Made by a program: the position numbers and the translations under genes
Origin: Branchiostoma floridae
Lineage: Eukaryota > Chordata > Leptocardii > Amphioxiformes > Branchiostomatidae
NCBI RefSeq assembly: GCF_000003815.2
Contig: NC_049992.1
Location: forward strand, 14,514,798 to 14,578,797
DNA: 64,000 bases
Reading direction: 5' to 3'
Notes under the pieces: generated by a model
Database searches by the model: none
What the model was told of the DNA's origin: nothing
What the model saw: only the letters and a program-made list of their open reading frames with translations
Shown: positions 10,318 through 22,800 of the stretch, piece by piece
Layout of the letters: each line of letters opens with the position of its first letter
How positions within the stretch are numbered: position 1 is the stretch's first letter

Positions 10318-11931
10318 TCATGGTAAGTCGGCCTGCTTGGCCTTTTGCGTGTCCTCCTCTGTCATGTCTTCCATCAGCGCAGTAGTGGCTACAGTGCCAT
10401 TCGGGTTGGCTGGCTGAATAAGGCTGCATCTGTCACAAACCAGAAAAAAACAATTCGGTGACCAACTTCACTCATGATCATGATGCCACGACGCTTTACC
10501 GAATTAAGAACGGCAATTTATATATTAATTGTATGCTACTTCTGAAATACGAAAAGTAAAAGATATTGGAAAGTCGTTTTTCTCAGTTACCTTTCTTTCT
10601 ACGAAGAGCCATGGAGGATTAAGTGCTAGTTTCTACCAGACTGACTACGCTGGCTATCATAGGGAGAATAGTATGTCTGGTGCAGTTTTGCTACCAGAGG
10701 AGTTAGTCGGCCGTGCTCCGGAGTAGAAACGTAAACCTTGGCGTAGACTGACTCCCCTGGTCAGTTTCCCGATTTTTTTTTCCGAATTCTACGATCCCCG
10801 CACCCCCGTAGGAATGCCTAGTGGAGGCTGACCAAGTGATGTGGAAGAGGCTCTTCGGATTGTCTGAGTGGGAGCTCGAAATAATTGATTAAGTTTTCTC
10901 AGTTTAGGTATGTAATTGGTCTGGCTGTATCTTTATGTCAGGTGGATGAAAATCGTCGCCAATGGAAGAGGGAGTTGTCTAGAAATAGATTACTAACTAC
11001 GGAACAGCGCTTAAAGCCTTCAGAGGTAATTCTCCAAGCAGAGGTCCGGGGGCGCGGAGATAGTAGTGCTCAGGATTTTTACCGGCTCGCTACGTGTAAA
11101 AATCCCGACCACTACCATTTCCATGACCCAACCTCTACTTGAAGAATATCAGAGGTAGCCGGAGTGATACGTACTCTGTCCGGAGGACGGCCCGCCGCAC
11201 ACAGAACTTGATGGTTACCATGGCGATGACGATGAAGGCGATGAGGACAGTGACGGAGCAGACGGCGATGGCGGGCTGCCATTGTCCTGTCCTGGGCTGC
11301 ACGTCACGTATCAAGTAAGGACCCCGCTTGCTTCTCCTGTATACACATGTAACATACACGTGTCTTATTATAATCAAGGAGGTTAGAATGAAGAAAGGAA
11401 GAAATTAATGACTACATATCAAGGACCTTATATAACGTCCTTGACTACAGTCAAGTCAAGTCAAGTTAAGCCAAATTTTATTGCACAACAATTGTAAACT
11501 GGTTGCAATGTAACGCAAACTTAAGTATATTGTATAAGACAACTAGCTATATATTAACAATAGTCTAATACTGTAACAGTAGATACGGTAGATTCTTGAC
11601 TAAGCAATTTTGGCAGAAACACAGTGTACAATGCAAAACAAATCCAGAATGTTGTGCCAGACAACTTTTTTGATAAAATAGATCTAATAATACTACACTC
11701 GGGTTCTATTTTATACATACAATATGTATTCTACATGTAGCAACAGAACAACATTATCTGCCAGTAGAGAAACATGCAACGTACTTCTATCATGTCCTGA
11801 ATCCATATCGTTGTCCAGAATCATAAACCGTGGAGGTCCTGGCAGCTATAACATGCTTCTCAAGTCTGGGGCAGATGATTTCCCTACCCCCTCTTGAAGC
11901 TTAAAGTACCATACTAACACTTATCAAAAAG

Positions 11932-12003
<72 letters not shown>

Positions 12004-12268
12004 TACAGAACACTACTTACAATTCGTGCAGTAGTGTATAGCACTTCTTCCACATTGGTGCCCTGATGAACTGTTTGTTATCAGTGCCTAAGTGGATGTT
12101 CGTCTCACATTCTTGAGTACATTCCGTCCCATTGATGTCCAAGTCGCCTTCCAGTTGCGACAGGCATTCATCGCAAACCTCTGCACAGGTCTTTGCCGAG
12201 ACGTTTACCGTACTAAAGGCGCTTAGCAGAATCATAAACACTAAGCCAAGAAAACGTTCTGATGTCAT
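10318..12268 (-). CDS. Small PMW-cysteine membrane protein B, complete
   Basis: Paralogue of the gene at 7905-6945. Exons 12268-12021, 11336-11175 and 10429-10318 join in frame (phases 2, 2) into 173 residues. Exon 1 has a signal peptide (GLVFMILLSAFSTVNVSA), then C-x3-C-x2-C (CAEVCDEC), an NGTEC-x3-C segment and PMWKKC. Exon 2 has a basic SKRGPY stretch and one membrane span (IAVCSVTVLIAFIVIAMVTI) followed by CVRR. Exon 3 is a short acidic cytosolic tail (MEDMTEEDTQK) ending ADLP then TGA. ATG at 12268 is chosen because it directly precedes the signal peptide. It is probably a cell-surface type I protein; ligand and partner are unknown. A (CA)n run lies just past the exon 1 donor. Confidence 0.75.
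11454..11520 (-). mobile_element. Possible retroelement 3' tail
   Basis: On the minus strand it reads caattgttgtgcaataaaatttggctt followed by repeated acttg units, a form common at 3' ends of non-LTR elements. It lies just downstream (by position) of protein B exon 2, in the intron to exon 1. No coding part remains. Confidence 0.4.
11933..12001. repeat. (CA)n microsatellite
   Basis: About 34 uninterrupted CA units in the first intron of the membrane protein B gene, 20 bp past its donor. Confidence 0.97.
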
Positions 12269-14469
12269 GACGCGATGTACCTGAAAAGAATGTACTGATT
12301 TTATATTTACAAAAGTATTATGGATAGAGGGCATCTTTCATTTATGTATATGTAAGTCCAACATAAGGCCGGACATAAGGCGGATATGACAACCCCCGGC
12401 CCCGGACACCCAAAATTGATGTGAGCGCAAAAAAAAAAATGTTGAGAAAGATGTCTCATTTCTTAAGCTTCAATCTCAGTGATGACGAAGTATGTAAAAG
12501 AAGCAAATGTTGGGGTAAAGGATCGTAAAGTTTTCTTAGTGACTTCTGGAGCTTTTCTGACAGTCTCTTACAACTTTGTATGCAGATAAACGGCCTAATT
12601 TTCACATTTACCACTCTTTGCAAGTAACCAAATCTGTAGAACCGCTCCTAGCAGCCAGTAGAAAAGGGGCCAAAATGATCGTCAAATTGCCATTTTCGGT
12701 CTTTTGAGGAAATCCCAAATGCTCACGCGCATAGGGGGTTTCATCCATTACTTGTTTATGGCTTTTTCCGAAAAGGCGACCAGTTAAATTAGGAATAACA
12801 ATGTATAATTAAAAAAGACGTGGTCATGATTTGTACGTTTTCTTTATAACAGACGGAGTGTACACATGCCCCGTCAATTGTTACGTTCCGAAGGGCTTTA
12901 CCAATATTATCCCAATTTCATTTATAATTGTGAATCCGGGTGACATTTTGAAGACGTCAGAAACGATCATGTGCACAATGACCGGGTCTTTAGAAAATGT
13001 GACCGAGCAATGAGTAATGTCCCCACCTAGCTTTATCTCCCTGCCCGCAGGCATTTCGCAGCTGGTAGAAATTTTCTTGGCATGTTAAACGTTTCTTTTG
13101 TTTATGCCAAGGCGCTTTGTTGTTGTTGTTTTTGCTTATGGACAGATGGGGCAATGTGCTACTGCACTCAATTTTAACATACAAAGTACAGACAAAATGT
13201 TATTATATAAGGTAGTCTTTTACCTCCCCGACCGAAGTCAGGTACCCATTTTTACACCTGGATGGATTGAGGAAGGTCGTGTAAAGTGCCTCTACCAAGG
13301 GTATAACGTCTGTGCACAATGCGGTTTTCCCCTGTTTATACGTGCGTTATTATTCATGGGAAAACTTATAGAGCTCCTTTCTTCACATTCTGAAATCCAT
13401 GAAATGTTCTGTACGCACATTAACACATTGAACTGTCATTCTACAGACCAGCCTTTATCTAACCACTAAGTGGTCCCGCTGTCGCCATATTGACAATTTA
13501 TCATGTTCATAACGTTATATATCAACGTTGCTGCTGTCAAACACAGTCTACATACAGTCGACCCTAGCTAGAGCTAGTTGGTGACTCGAAGGTGGCATCT
13601 AGATACGCAGAAAAAGCAGTGATTTCTAAGAAGCATGGGGGGGGGGGCATACTCTCTGTAACACCTAGGTAAACACCGACTAATTAATCATCAGCTCAAG
13701 TAGACAAGTTAGATAAGACATTACGACAAACTTTTACCTATGCAACCAATCATAGACCTACCTACTGTCACATGGATCGAACTGCCGGAGCTATTCTGGG
13801 TTTGTGCTGTAGACGACAGTGTGGAGAACTTCTTTAGCAAGGAGAAGAATGTTGTCTAGAGAATGGGACAGAGTTGTCATCAAATATTGCCTCTAGCTGA
13901 AATAATTACTGTACACAGCGTGTCATCTGTCGAGAAAATAACAAAGGAATGACTGTACACCACTAACAGCGCTAAATTGTTGGGACAAAATGTGATCCAC
14001 TCTACCTTATACAATTTGTATACGTGCATGTTTGTCACCTTATTATTCCATGACAGAAGATATTTATGTAGTAATTTGGCAGCAAGCACCAGTAGACTGT
14101 TGGGGTCAAGGAAAAACCGTTTATCAGAGTTCATTGACTCTTTGACGTACCTAACATGGCAGAACTATTAGTATTGCATTAGTACATCATATCGCCTGTA
14201 GGTATAAAATATTGATTGATCTTATAATTATTATTACCTACTAGTGCATAAGGAATGTACAATTGTTTTCCCCAATTAAAAATGTTTACTATCGTCTGGA
14301 ATAGCTTTTTTAAATCGCACAGAGCAGCCCCAAAATAAGCAAATATATGCCGTGGAATGCAAAAACAAATATCGAAAAACTTCTACTAATGTTATAGAAT
14401 ATTCCAAGGTCAAAGATGTGGAAGAACAAAAATGACGAATCTATGGTTTGGTATGCCATGTTCTGTGTG

Positions 14470-14570
14470 TTCAGTCATTTGTTCAACCTTCCTGGCCAAT
14501 GATTTCATAATGAAGGCTTTTTTTTTTATTCGCATGCTTGCATATAATCAAATCAACATGGCCTAATTAC
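14470..14570 (+). repeat. Poly-T-cored short dispersed repeat, copy
   Basis: Second well-conserved direct copy of the 2690-2825 repeat, shorter in the middle. It lies in the intergenic stretch between the small membrane-protein gene and DFFB. Confidence 0.55.
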
Positions 14571-15081
14571 AATTACCCTGTTTTGTATGTTTTATACAAT
14601 TCAATCCTAAGAATTATGACACTCAGTCTCCCAGCCACTACACACAGAACATTTTCATACACACAATACAAGAATTAACCACACAAGACATTTACCATTT
14701 CTTGGCTCAGTTTATAATTGAAAAAAAGTAGCTACAATAGTTCAAAGTTAGTACTACGTGTAGGTTTTGTTAGCATTGTTACTTGGTACCACCCTTTGTG
14801 GAAGTAAAGCTTCCATACTAAAAAAATGTACAGCAATATCTTTACCCCAAATAGTTTGACATATTAAAATTCGCCATTACAATTTTCAAAGTCTCTCGGC
14901 CAAGACTTCGTACCTGTAATGCTGTATGGCTAATCCATGATTTACATCAATACATGTATGCAACTACATGTACTGTATATTTTCTGCCTGTTAAGCATAA
15001 TACATTCAGTTACTCCACACAAAATGTAGCTGGGACAAACCTTATACAAGAGCAAGCAAGAAGCAGAGGAAAAAGGGAATG

Positions 15082-15236
15082 CTGTCAATGCAGAAATGTT
15101 CGCGATGGATCACTGTTCGCGGTTTTCGCTTCACCGTGAACCTAAAACCACCACGAAAATTTTTCTATTATAGTATTAGATTGTTACTGGAAAAGTTAGT
15201 TTTCCCGCTACTGCAAACTTAAATGCATTTACAGTA
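15082..15236. mobile_element. MITE-like element, ACTGTAAATGCA family
   Basis: Carries tgcagaaatgttcgcg near the left end and tgcatttacagta at 15224-15236, with an accaccacgaaaattttt interior. The left terminus is decayed. Same family as 24376-24581. Confidence 0.6.
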
Positions 15237-16699
15237 ACTGAAGCATCTGTTGTAAGAAGTTAAGGTACGTCAATCGAAAGGAGGTATACTAGCAAATCTG
15301 AAGAAAAGGGGGCTGTTATCATTAGCAATTTTTCTTTTTTGCACTAAACACTTTCATTTAACTTTTTAATCTATCATATTTGAGGTACATCTAGCCATAT
15401 GAGGTACATGCTAAATGTGCGCTCATGATTGTACTGTATAGGTTTGATATTTGTGGTATTTAAAGTAATTTCAAAGATCATGTAAGGTAGCAGAATTCGT
15501 TAAGAATCCATCATACAATTGTAAAATCTTAAAATATGGCCAAGAATTTTAGTAAATTTGCTGAAATTACATGTCCTAACTTCATTTCCTTACCTACCTA
15601 ATAAGTATAGAGCTTCAATACTCAACTAAGAATTTGTCAAAAACAATCACCGGGGTACATCAATTGCACCAATATTTCTTTGAAACACTAGCAAAAATAC
15701 AAGCAATTCCTCATGACAGACAAATTCTACAACTTGTGTTCAGGGTTGCCTAAGCATTTGTTCAGATTTTACAAAATTCGTACAAATCTTATGAAGTATG
15801 CACATATCACTATGTAAAACCGTACGAATTATAATATGTGCTTTACATGTCTTTTTATGCAAACCATCCAATACTGCCTAATATGTCAATGACAAAATTA
15901 AGCGGGGTATTCAAAATTGGCGTTGTCAAGCTGTGATGACACGAAAATATGGTAAGATGCGCCAAAATTAAACATAAAAGGAGCAAACTGGCTTGTGTTT
16001 TTTTACACCGATTCAAAACGTCTTTCAAAACAGCTTGTCCCATAAAATTCCTGTGAGTTACAGTGATTTGTGCATGTCACATAAGCTTTGTATGTTTTTG
16101 TGATTCATTCCTTTTTTTAGATAAAATCTGTCCAAATTTCATAAAATTTGTTCAAATGCTTAGGCACCCATACTGTTTGTCTTATTACATAATTTGTCTT
16201 GTGCCAGCAGATTTATCAAAGATGTAGTCTCTATAAAAAGCATCAAAACACATTCTTAACTGACTGTTTGTAGCACTTTTACATTTGAATTCATCATTTC
16301 ACCACAGAGAAGTAATACATGTAGATACATTGCATCTTAATCAACCATTAGCCCATAGCAATTTTTCCCGCTCTGAAAACTGTCCTAAAAAATATAGAAA
16401 GGCTACACAGTAGAAAATAAAAATAGCATAGCATTCAAACCACTTTATCACTAATAAAATAAACTTGTACATAAGTAAAAGTAAAATGTATCACAGGCAA
16501 GGAACCTTGACACTGACTCTTCATGAAGTATAACATTTACAAAGATACATGTAGTACATATAATACTAACACATTCAATGTGTACATACATAGGTGTTTG
16601 TGTGTTCTACTAATAAATCCCTAAAAATACATTGCTCAGATTTCTGCATTTAAGTAAAAAGTAATTAATGAAAACAGACCTAGACTTTCTCAACCTACA

Positions 16700-16840
16700 C
16701 AGTATCAACCCAAGTGACAGAGGATGCTGGCGAGATGCCATCAGGACCCCTCATCAACGTGCAAGCACGTCCAACCCCCACAGGATGGGGAACAACAGAC
16801 GTTAAACCGGGGAGTGAGTGAGTGAGTGTGAGACATGAAT
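16700..16840 (+). mobile_element. LINE 3'-end fragment with GTGA tail
   Basis: Reads like the end of a non-LTR ORF (gaggatgctggcgagatgcc...atggggaacaacagacg) and finishes in a gagtgagtgagtgtgag tail. About 140 bp, heavily 5'-truncated, placed about 50 bp before the DFFB stop codon by position. Confidence 0.5.
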
Positions 16841-16892
16841 TCCATGCTACCGGGGCCAATATACAAGCCTGATGTGTGCACTATCTACCTTA

Positions 16893-19800
16893 CTATTTAC
16901 CAGTATAGTACTTTTTCTCATCACAGTCATACCCCTTGTGTGCATCTTTCTTGTGACAGCTAATCTCCACCAGTTTGAGGTTGTCTGTTGTGAACAAGAG
17001 TTCGTAGAAGTACTCCCAGTTCAGCTGCTTCCCCTTCGGACAGGACATAGCTGCCTGCTGCATGCTGGGAAGGATGCTTCTACTCTTCTCAATTCTAAGA
17101 AGAAAACAGCATGTGTACATGTATTGCAAGTCCTATAATTGCCTGTATTCACCAATATCATTAACAAGCTTGAAAAAGGGAATGTTTCAACCATGATGTT
17201 TCCACACAAGCATGAACAATATTCAATCTTATCATAGTGTCAGGAAAACAACAACTTTAAATATACAACCACCTAGTGACAAATATCAGGGTAGTTAGTT
17301 TAGTTATGTTACCTTCACAGAAGGTACATACTGTTTTTGCTTTGTTTCTTCTTCCTCTTCTTTTCCGCACAAATAAAAAACATGAATATCTCCGAAACTA
17401 GACCTTGGAATATCTCTTAATTCAGCAAGCTGGTAGGTCTGCACATAAGACACTGCACCTTGGTCATTTGGTCCCCTAAAGATACCAAAAAATGATTTTA
17501 TGGGGCAAAAAAGGGTGAAAAAACTAGCAATTTTAACACAAAATCGAACTTTCGAGCCCCAATAGAACGTTAGAACTACGTTCCATGGACCCGAGGTCAA
17601 CGACCGGTAGCTATGGAACCCGCCCGGGAGATATGGAACATGGTGTTCGAACGAGGTCAACGACCGCTGCTACGCAACACGGAAGTGTCCGCCCGTCAAA
17701 TGATGACTTCATCTTGCTTTAGACGGCCTGAAGTGAGCCAGAAGGCGTCCTCTGAATGATTTGTGGAATCAAGGAGGTTAAAAAGGTCCTTTTTAACCTC
17801 CTTTGGTGGAATTCATTTTGCCAAGAAGTAATAAGAGATCAAGAAATTCACAGAGCTTTGACTTTATTTTGCCGAATATCGGCACCCTTTGCAATCAAAT
17901 TCAAGGAATGTAGAATGAAATTGATTGCAGGCAGAATGAAATTTAATGCCCCCAAAGTATCAAAATGTGTCTCGGTCTAGGCAAGGAGGTTAAAAAGGAC
18001 ATTTTTAACCTCCTTGGTCTAGGTCAGTTCTAAGTATTTGTTTCGATACTTTCCTTGATTTTGTTTAAGCTATAGGTTTTGCAACCTGCACAAGCCAGTT
18101 TTACCATGAGCCATCCAAACATTGTTCAGATTGAGTCGGGGCGGCGGCGGCCCGTATGTTGTGTTTGAGTTAATACGTAACGTTAGAATCGAGAACACAC
18201 ACGGTGTGTATAGTGCGCCAGCACTCGTCTTTTTATTCCACTGTTTTTTTCACTATTCTGTAAAAGCCGAGGTTGAGTTGCGTGCTCAGCGCGATAATTT
18301 GGTGAACAAACGCACTCAGAGAGTTAGCACTAGTGCAATTTTCTCAGACAGGCCAATAACTGTGGTAACACTACGTGTATGTGGTAACGTGGGGATTTCT
18401 TTGGATGTTTCCTGACATTATAAGTATAAACTGACATATAATCATAAAAATGTAGCGAGACCTGTTCGTTTTTATCCACAGTACACAATAGGAACGTTTA
18501 CTCAAGTTCATGCATAGAGCTGTCATCCAAATGAAACACGGAATGGTGTCACGGTTCTAGTTAACCGATTTTTTAGTAAAAAAAACATTTGAGCAAAAAG
18601 AAACACATGTACATGACTACGTTAGATGAAAGGTCACTGCGTGTTGCCGGCGATTACATAAAAAAAAAACATGCATAACGATCGTCATGCAAACTCAAAG
18701 TTTTACGCCTGAGACATAAAGGTATGTGAAACAAAAACGATGGACTTGATGAGTTTATTTCGCTATTAAACTGACATTGAACAAACATGATTAACTGCAG
18801 CGTGGAACGCCCGCCCCATCTTAGGTCACGGTCATTCCGTTCACCTTGTTGTTCATCATGTAAGTTACCACAGCGCTGCGTTGGTCCCCAGCAAGCAAGT
18901 GGAGCACGGAAACGAAGTCTGGGTACATTACAATTAAGCTACGTGCAGCTTTATACACGGTGGGAGCGGCCGGCACAGCACAAAACCCCAGGCACAAAGT
19001 CAACGCGAAAGTTTAGTGTAGCAGAAACCTAACCCCTTGAAGTTTGCATGATTGACAGGCGGACGGGTTCGAAGTGTGCCGGGCGGCACGTATTGATAAT
19101 GAGGGCATAAACAAACTACGTACATCAAACGTAAATCAAAATTGTTTGCTAAAAATCAAAGGAAATTTATGAAATGTGAATTGCGGACTCTGAAAAAAAT
19201 GATCGAGCCGTTCAAATATGAATGAATTTACACAGATTGACAGGAAGCATATAGCGGAGGAAGCATATAGCGGAGAAGAGCTGCGTACTGTGAAGATTAC
19301 ATGGAGTGTGCAGGGGTAGCCATATCAATTTCAGCTCTGAGAGTATCCGTCAACTGCGTGACGTGAACGAATATAATAGATTTGTGGCAATTTTAGCGAT
19401 TACGCTAACCAGCTGTTTCTATGAATTTGTGCGATTTACAGTAGTTGGTAACCACTAGACGGCGATCGCGCCGCGCTCTTACTGCGACATAAATAGGATT
19501 GTGTAGCCTTCGATTTCACACTGGGTATATTATAGAAAACGTAAAAGTGTGACTGAGCATGCTGAGGAGAACCCTTCGCGCTGCGTAGTACAAGCGGCAA
19601 ACTCTGTGAGACGTTTTTGTGAATGTACCTTCCGATTTTGTGCTACGCTAGACAGTGTGCCGTAACTTGGTAGGCTTGTTTTAATTTTGCTCTCTTCAAA
19701 GTTAGTCTAATTCAAGAAGACAGAAACGAGAATTCAATTCTATAATATTTTGGCTTCCTTTTGACAATAAAATTGTGACTGTGTGTACTTCTTGTCTCAC

Positions 19801-22800
19801 GTGAGGCTGTATCTAGCACAATATAGCTGATGTTTTCACGGGGAAAGGGACTGAATGCACTGTTTGCGACGGTCCGACTAAGAAAATCATTACGAAAAAA
19901 ACACCACCGCCAACACCAAGAAAATCTCTGCCTACCTTTTAGGAAATATCTTCGACATCTTAATAGACGGTCAGCCTACATTTGGTGCAACATGTCTGAC
20001 ACCGGTAGATTCGGTCCATATTCTATAAGCAGTTAATTAAAGAATCAAAAGCAAACCTATTTGTTACGTTTCATGTAGGGCCCCGGCCCCATATAGAACG
20101 CAAGCATGTGAGGTCCGATCGGCTTACCGGATACTATTTTGAAAGTACCTTACACATTTAAATTCACATATTTTGAGATTTTTTTTACTTCTATGGTAGC
20201 AATAACTGACAGTTAATCAGGGCCGGGAAAATGACAACAAAAACATCGGCGCTAGCACGACGCGACTGACCAGACCAGTAGGGGGAGGGGCGCCGACTGG
20301 GTTCGACCAGTTGCTTTTCGCTTCTCTCTCGCCGCCGGCGGGCGTTAGGAATTATCATCTAAGTCAGCACCGTATGCAAACATCCGCTGATTTCTAGAGA
20401 TTTTTGCAAAATTTGTCTATACTTACAAGCCGAGTTTGTCCGTCAACAATGACGGAAAGCGCAAAATTTAACTTATTCTTATGTAATCAACTGAACTTCG
20501 CAGCTCGCGTTCTGCACCAAGTCAGAGATTATGAATTTCCCGAGTGATTCAAAGCTTTATTTTTTTAACATTTGAATACATATTGTTAAAGGAAACCAGT
20601 TTTTTTTCCATGGCTCTCTCCCGCAAGCCAAGTAATTTCTCCCTGGCCCTCCCCCAAGCCGAAAAAAATTCCTAGGCCTTGACCCTCCCGCAGACGGCCG
20701 TCTTCCCCACGCTAAATGTCGTCGAGTAAACCCTGTTGACGACCGTCAGAAATGGAGAACCTTTGTGGACAGACAGACTGCCCTGTGGCTTGTAGCTATG
20801 GGACTGAGATGAGATGATGATGAGAAACCCTGTGTGGAACAATATTTTTTTATTTTTTTTATTTATCTTTTTATTATTTTCGCATAAGGACAAACAAAGA
20901 ATACATACAAAGGAAATACCACGGATCCTGTGATGAAGAAGCAAGTAGAAAGAACGTAAATGGACTAATTCTTATGAATACAAATCCAGTAGTTATTACA
21001 AATAAATACGCAGATCGATATACAGAAATTATTCTGAACAAGGTGATAAAAGTAAACAAAACTGTAACACAAGATAATATGCTGGACATAAGGAAATTAA
21101 TTTTTGTAACAAAATACAATCATGATAACATATGAATGAAAACAACAGAATTAAACAAGTTTACAATAATAAATGAATAATCAAGGGACAGTAGGAAACA
21201 GAGCTAAGCGAAGTGTCTCCCATTTTTTTAAATGATAATTCAGCTTTTGTTTTCTTACAGCAATGATGTATTCTATATGTTCATGGGTTTTTATTATATT
21301 CATAAATTGCTTCATAGAGAGATGTTGCTGGTTGTTGTGCATTATAAAGTTTTTGGCAAGTAGGATTATCATGTTTAAAATTGGTGGATGGTCTAACCTA
21401 AACTCTCCCATTATCACATTCATCGCATCAAAATTATACTTTTGGAGAAAAATTGATTCTAGCCATTTTTGTGTTTTTGTCCACAACTCATGAACTCTGG
21501 GGCATTCCCAGAAAATATGTTGTATTGTTTCTTCTTCAAGTTTACAGTGAACACACAATGGACTATCAGCAATTTTCCACCGATGCAACATTTTTCTTGT
21601 TGCCAACGTTTTATGCACTATTTTGTATTGAAGTATTCTTAATCTGGGTGAAATCGTTGTTTTATAAATTAACTTGAAAATGTGATGCCATGGGAGAGGT
21701 ACATTAAATTCATCTTCCCAATAAGACTGAATATTCGTAGGGGACATTGCTATATTGTTTTTCTGTAGGAAGAACGAATATGTCTTTTTATGAATTCGAC
21801 ATGTTTTTAGCCATATGTAGTGGGCTGCAGATGGTATAATTGGACCTACGGTTGGGGAATGTTTAAGTAGTTCCTTTTTCCAATCATTTGGAATTGCGGA
21901 GACTATACTATTGTATCCCATTCTGCCAATAACTTTACCGAATTTTTTAATAACATCATCATATGACAATAATTTGCCATCAAGGTCTAGTATATCATTG
22001 ATATGAATCATCCCACATGACATTGGAGTTTCTAAAGCTATAGGTTTACTTTCTACAAGGATATTCGAGTTGCACCAAATAATTTGATTTTGTATATCTT
22101 TGTATGTTTCAGGAGGCTTATATTGTAGGGACAACCACGCCTTTAAGACGTCTTTAAAGAAAGGACTAATGGTACAAAGTGGTCGCATAGAAGTTATATC
22201 ATCTAAAGACAGTTGTAAAAATGGGTAAAGATGTCTGCTGAATACCACAGAAGAAGTATCTAAAAGAGGCTTGCGATTTGAGTTGTGCTGACAAAACATT
22301 CTCGGAACCCAAGAAGCTTTGCGTGTACGATCGAATGTGGGTAGATGTATCAATCCTAAACCACCCTTATCATATGTATTGTAAATAACTTTACGTTTAA
22401 TTTTTTCAGGTTTACCATTCCAAATAAATCTAAAAACTTTCTGCTCATATCTTTGGAAAAATGATTTTTCTGGGGATGGTAATGACATAAATAAGTGAGT
22501 AAATTGCGACACAACAAGGGTGTGTGGAACAATATTAGACGTTGTGTTCATTATTCAAGATGTATAACGTTACAGATAAAAGGTTATCAACATTTATTTG
22601 TACCTTCTTGTCTTATCCTGTGTCAACATCTGCAACTATTTCAGTTTACCCTTCCTGGTAGAAACGCTAGGCTAGACCATGTGAAGGTAACATTCTGTAT
22701 TTGCTTGCAAATGTTACCTGTCTAGTTAGTTTTTAATTTTTTTGTTGGTTGCATTCGATTTCTGTACTCACACATCCCAACTGATTATCACGATTTCAGT

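Larger units (their letters stand above)
12269..16892. other. Intergenic region before DFFB 3' end
   Basis: No exon recognised on either strand; the open frames here are short and lack splice context or family likeness. Contents: a poly-T-cored repeat (14470-14570), an ACTGTAAATGCA-type MITE (15082-15236), and a LINE 3' end (about 16700-16840) with gtgag tandem units. Upstream sequence of the membrane protein B gene starts at 12269. Confidence 0.5.

Noticed and set aside
17304-17660. 118-residue minus-strand frame (SYVQTYQLAELRD...)
   Set aside because: No splice signals in a consistent phase, no family likeness, and it lies in the DFFB intron.
18787-19032. 81-residue plus-strand frame in GC-rich DNA
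   Set aside because: Basic, low-information composition without splice context; probably chance in CpG-rich sequence.
22521-22551. Start of a 456-residue minus-strand protein at 22551
   Set aside because: The first codons lie in the target-site duplication and flank; the true LINE part ends at 22520, so no such gene exists.
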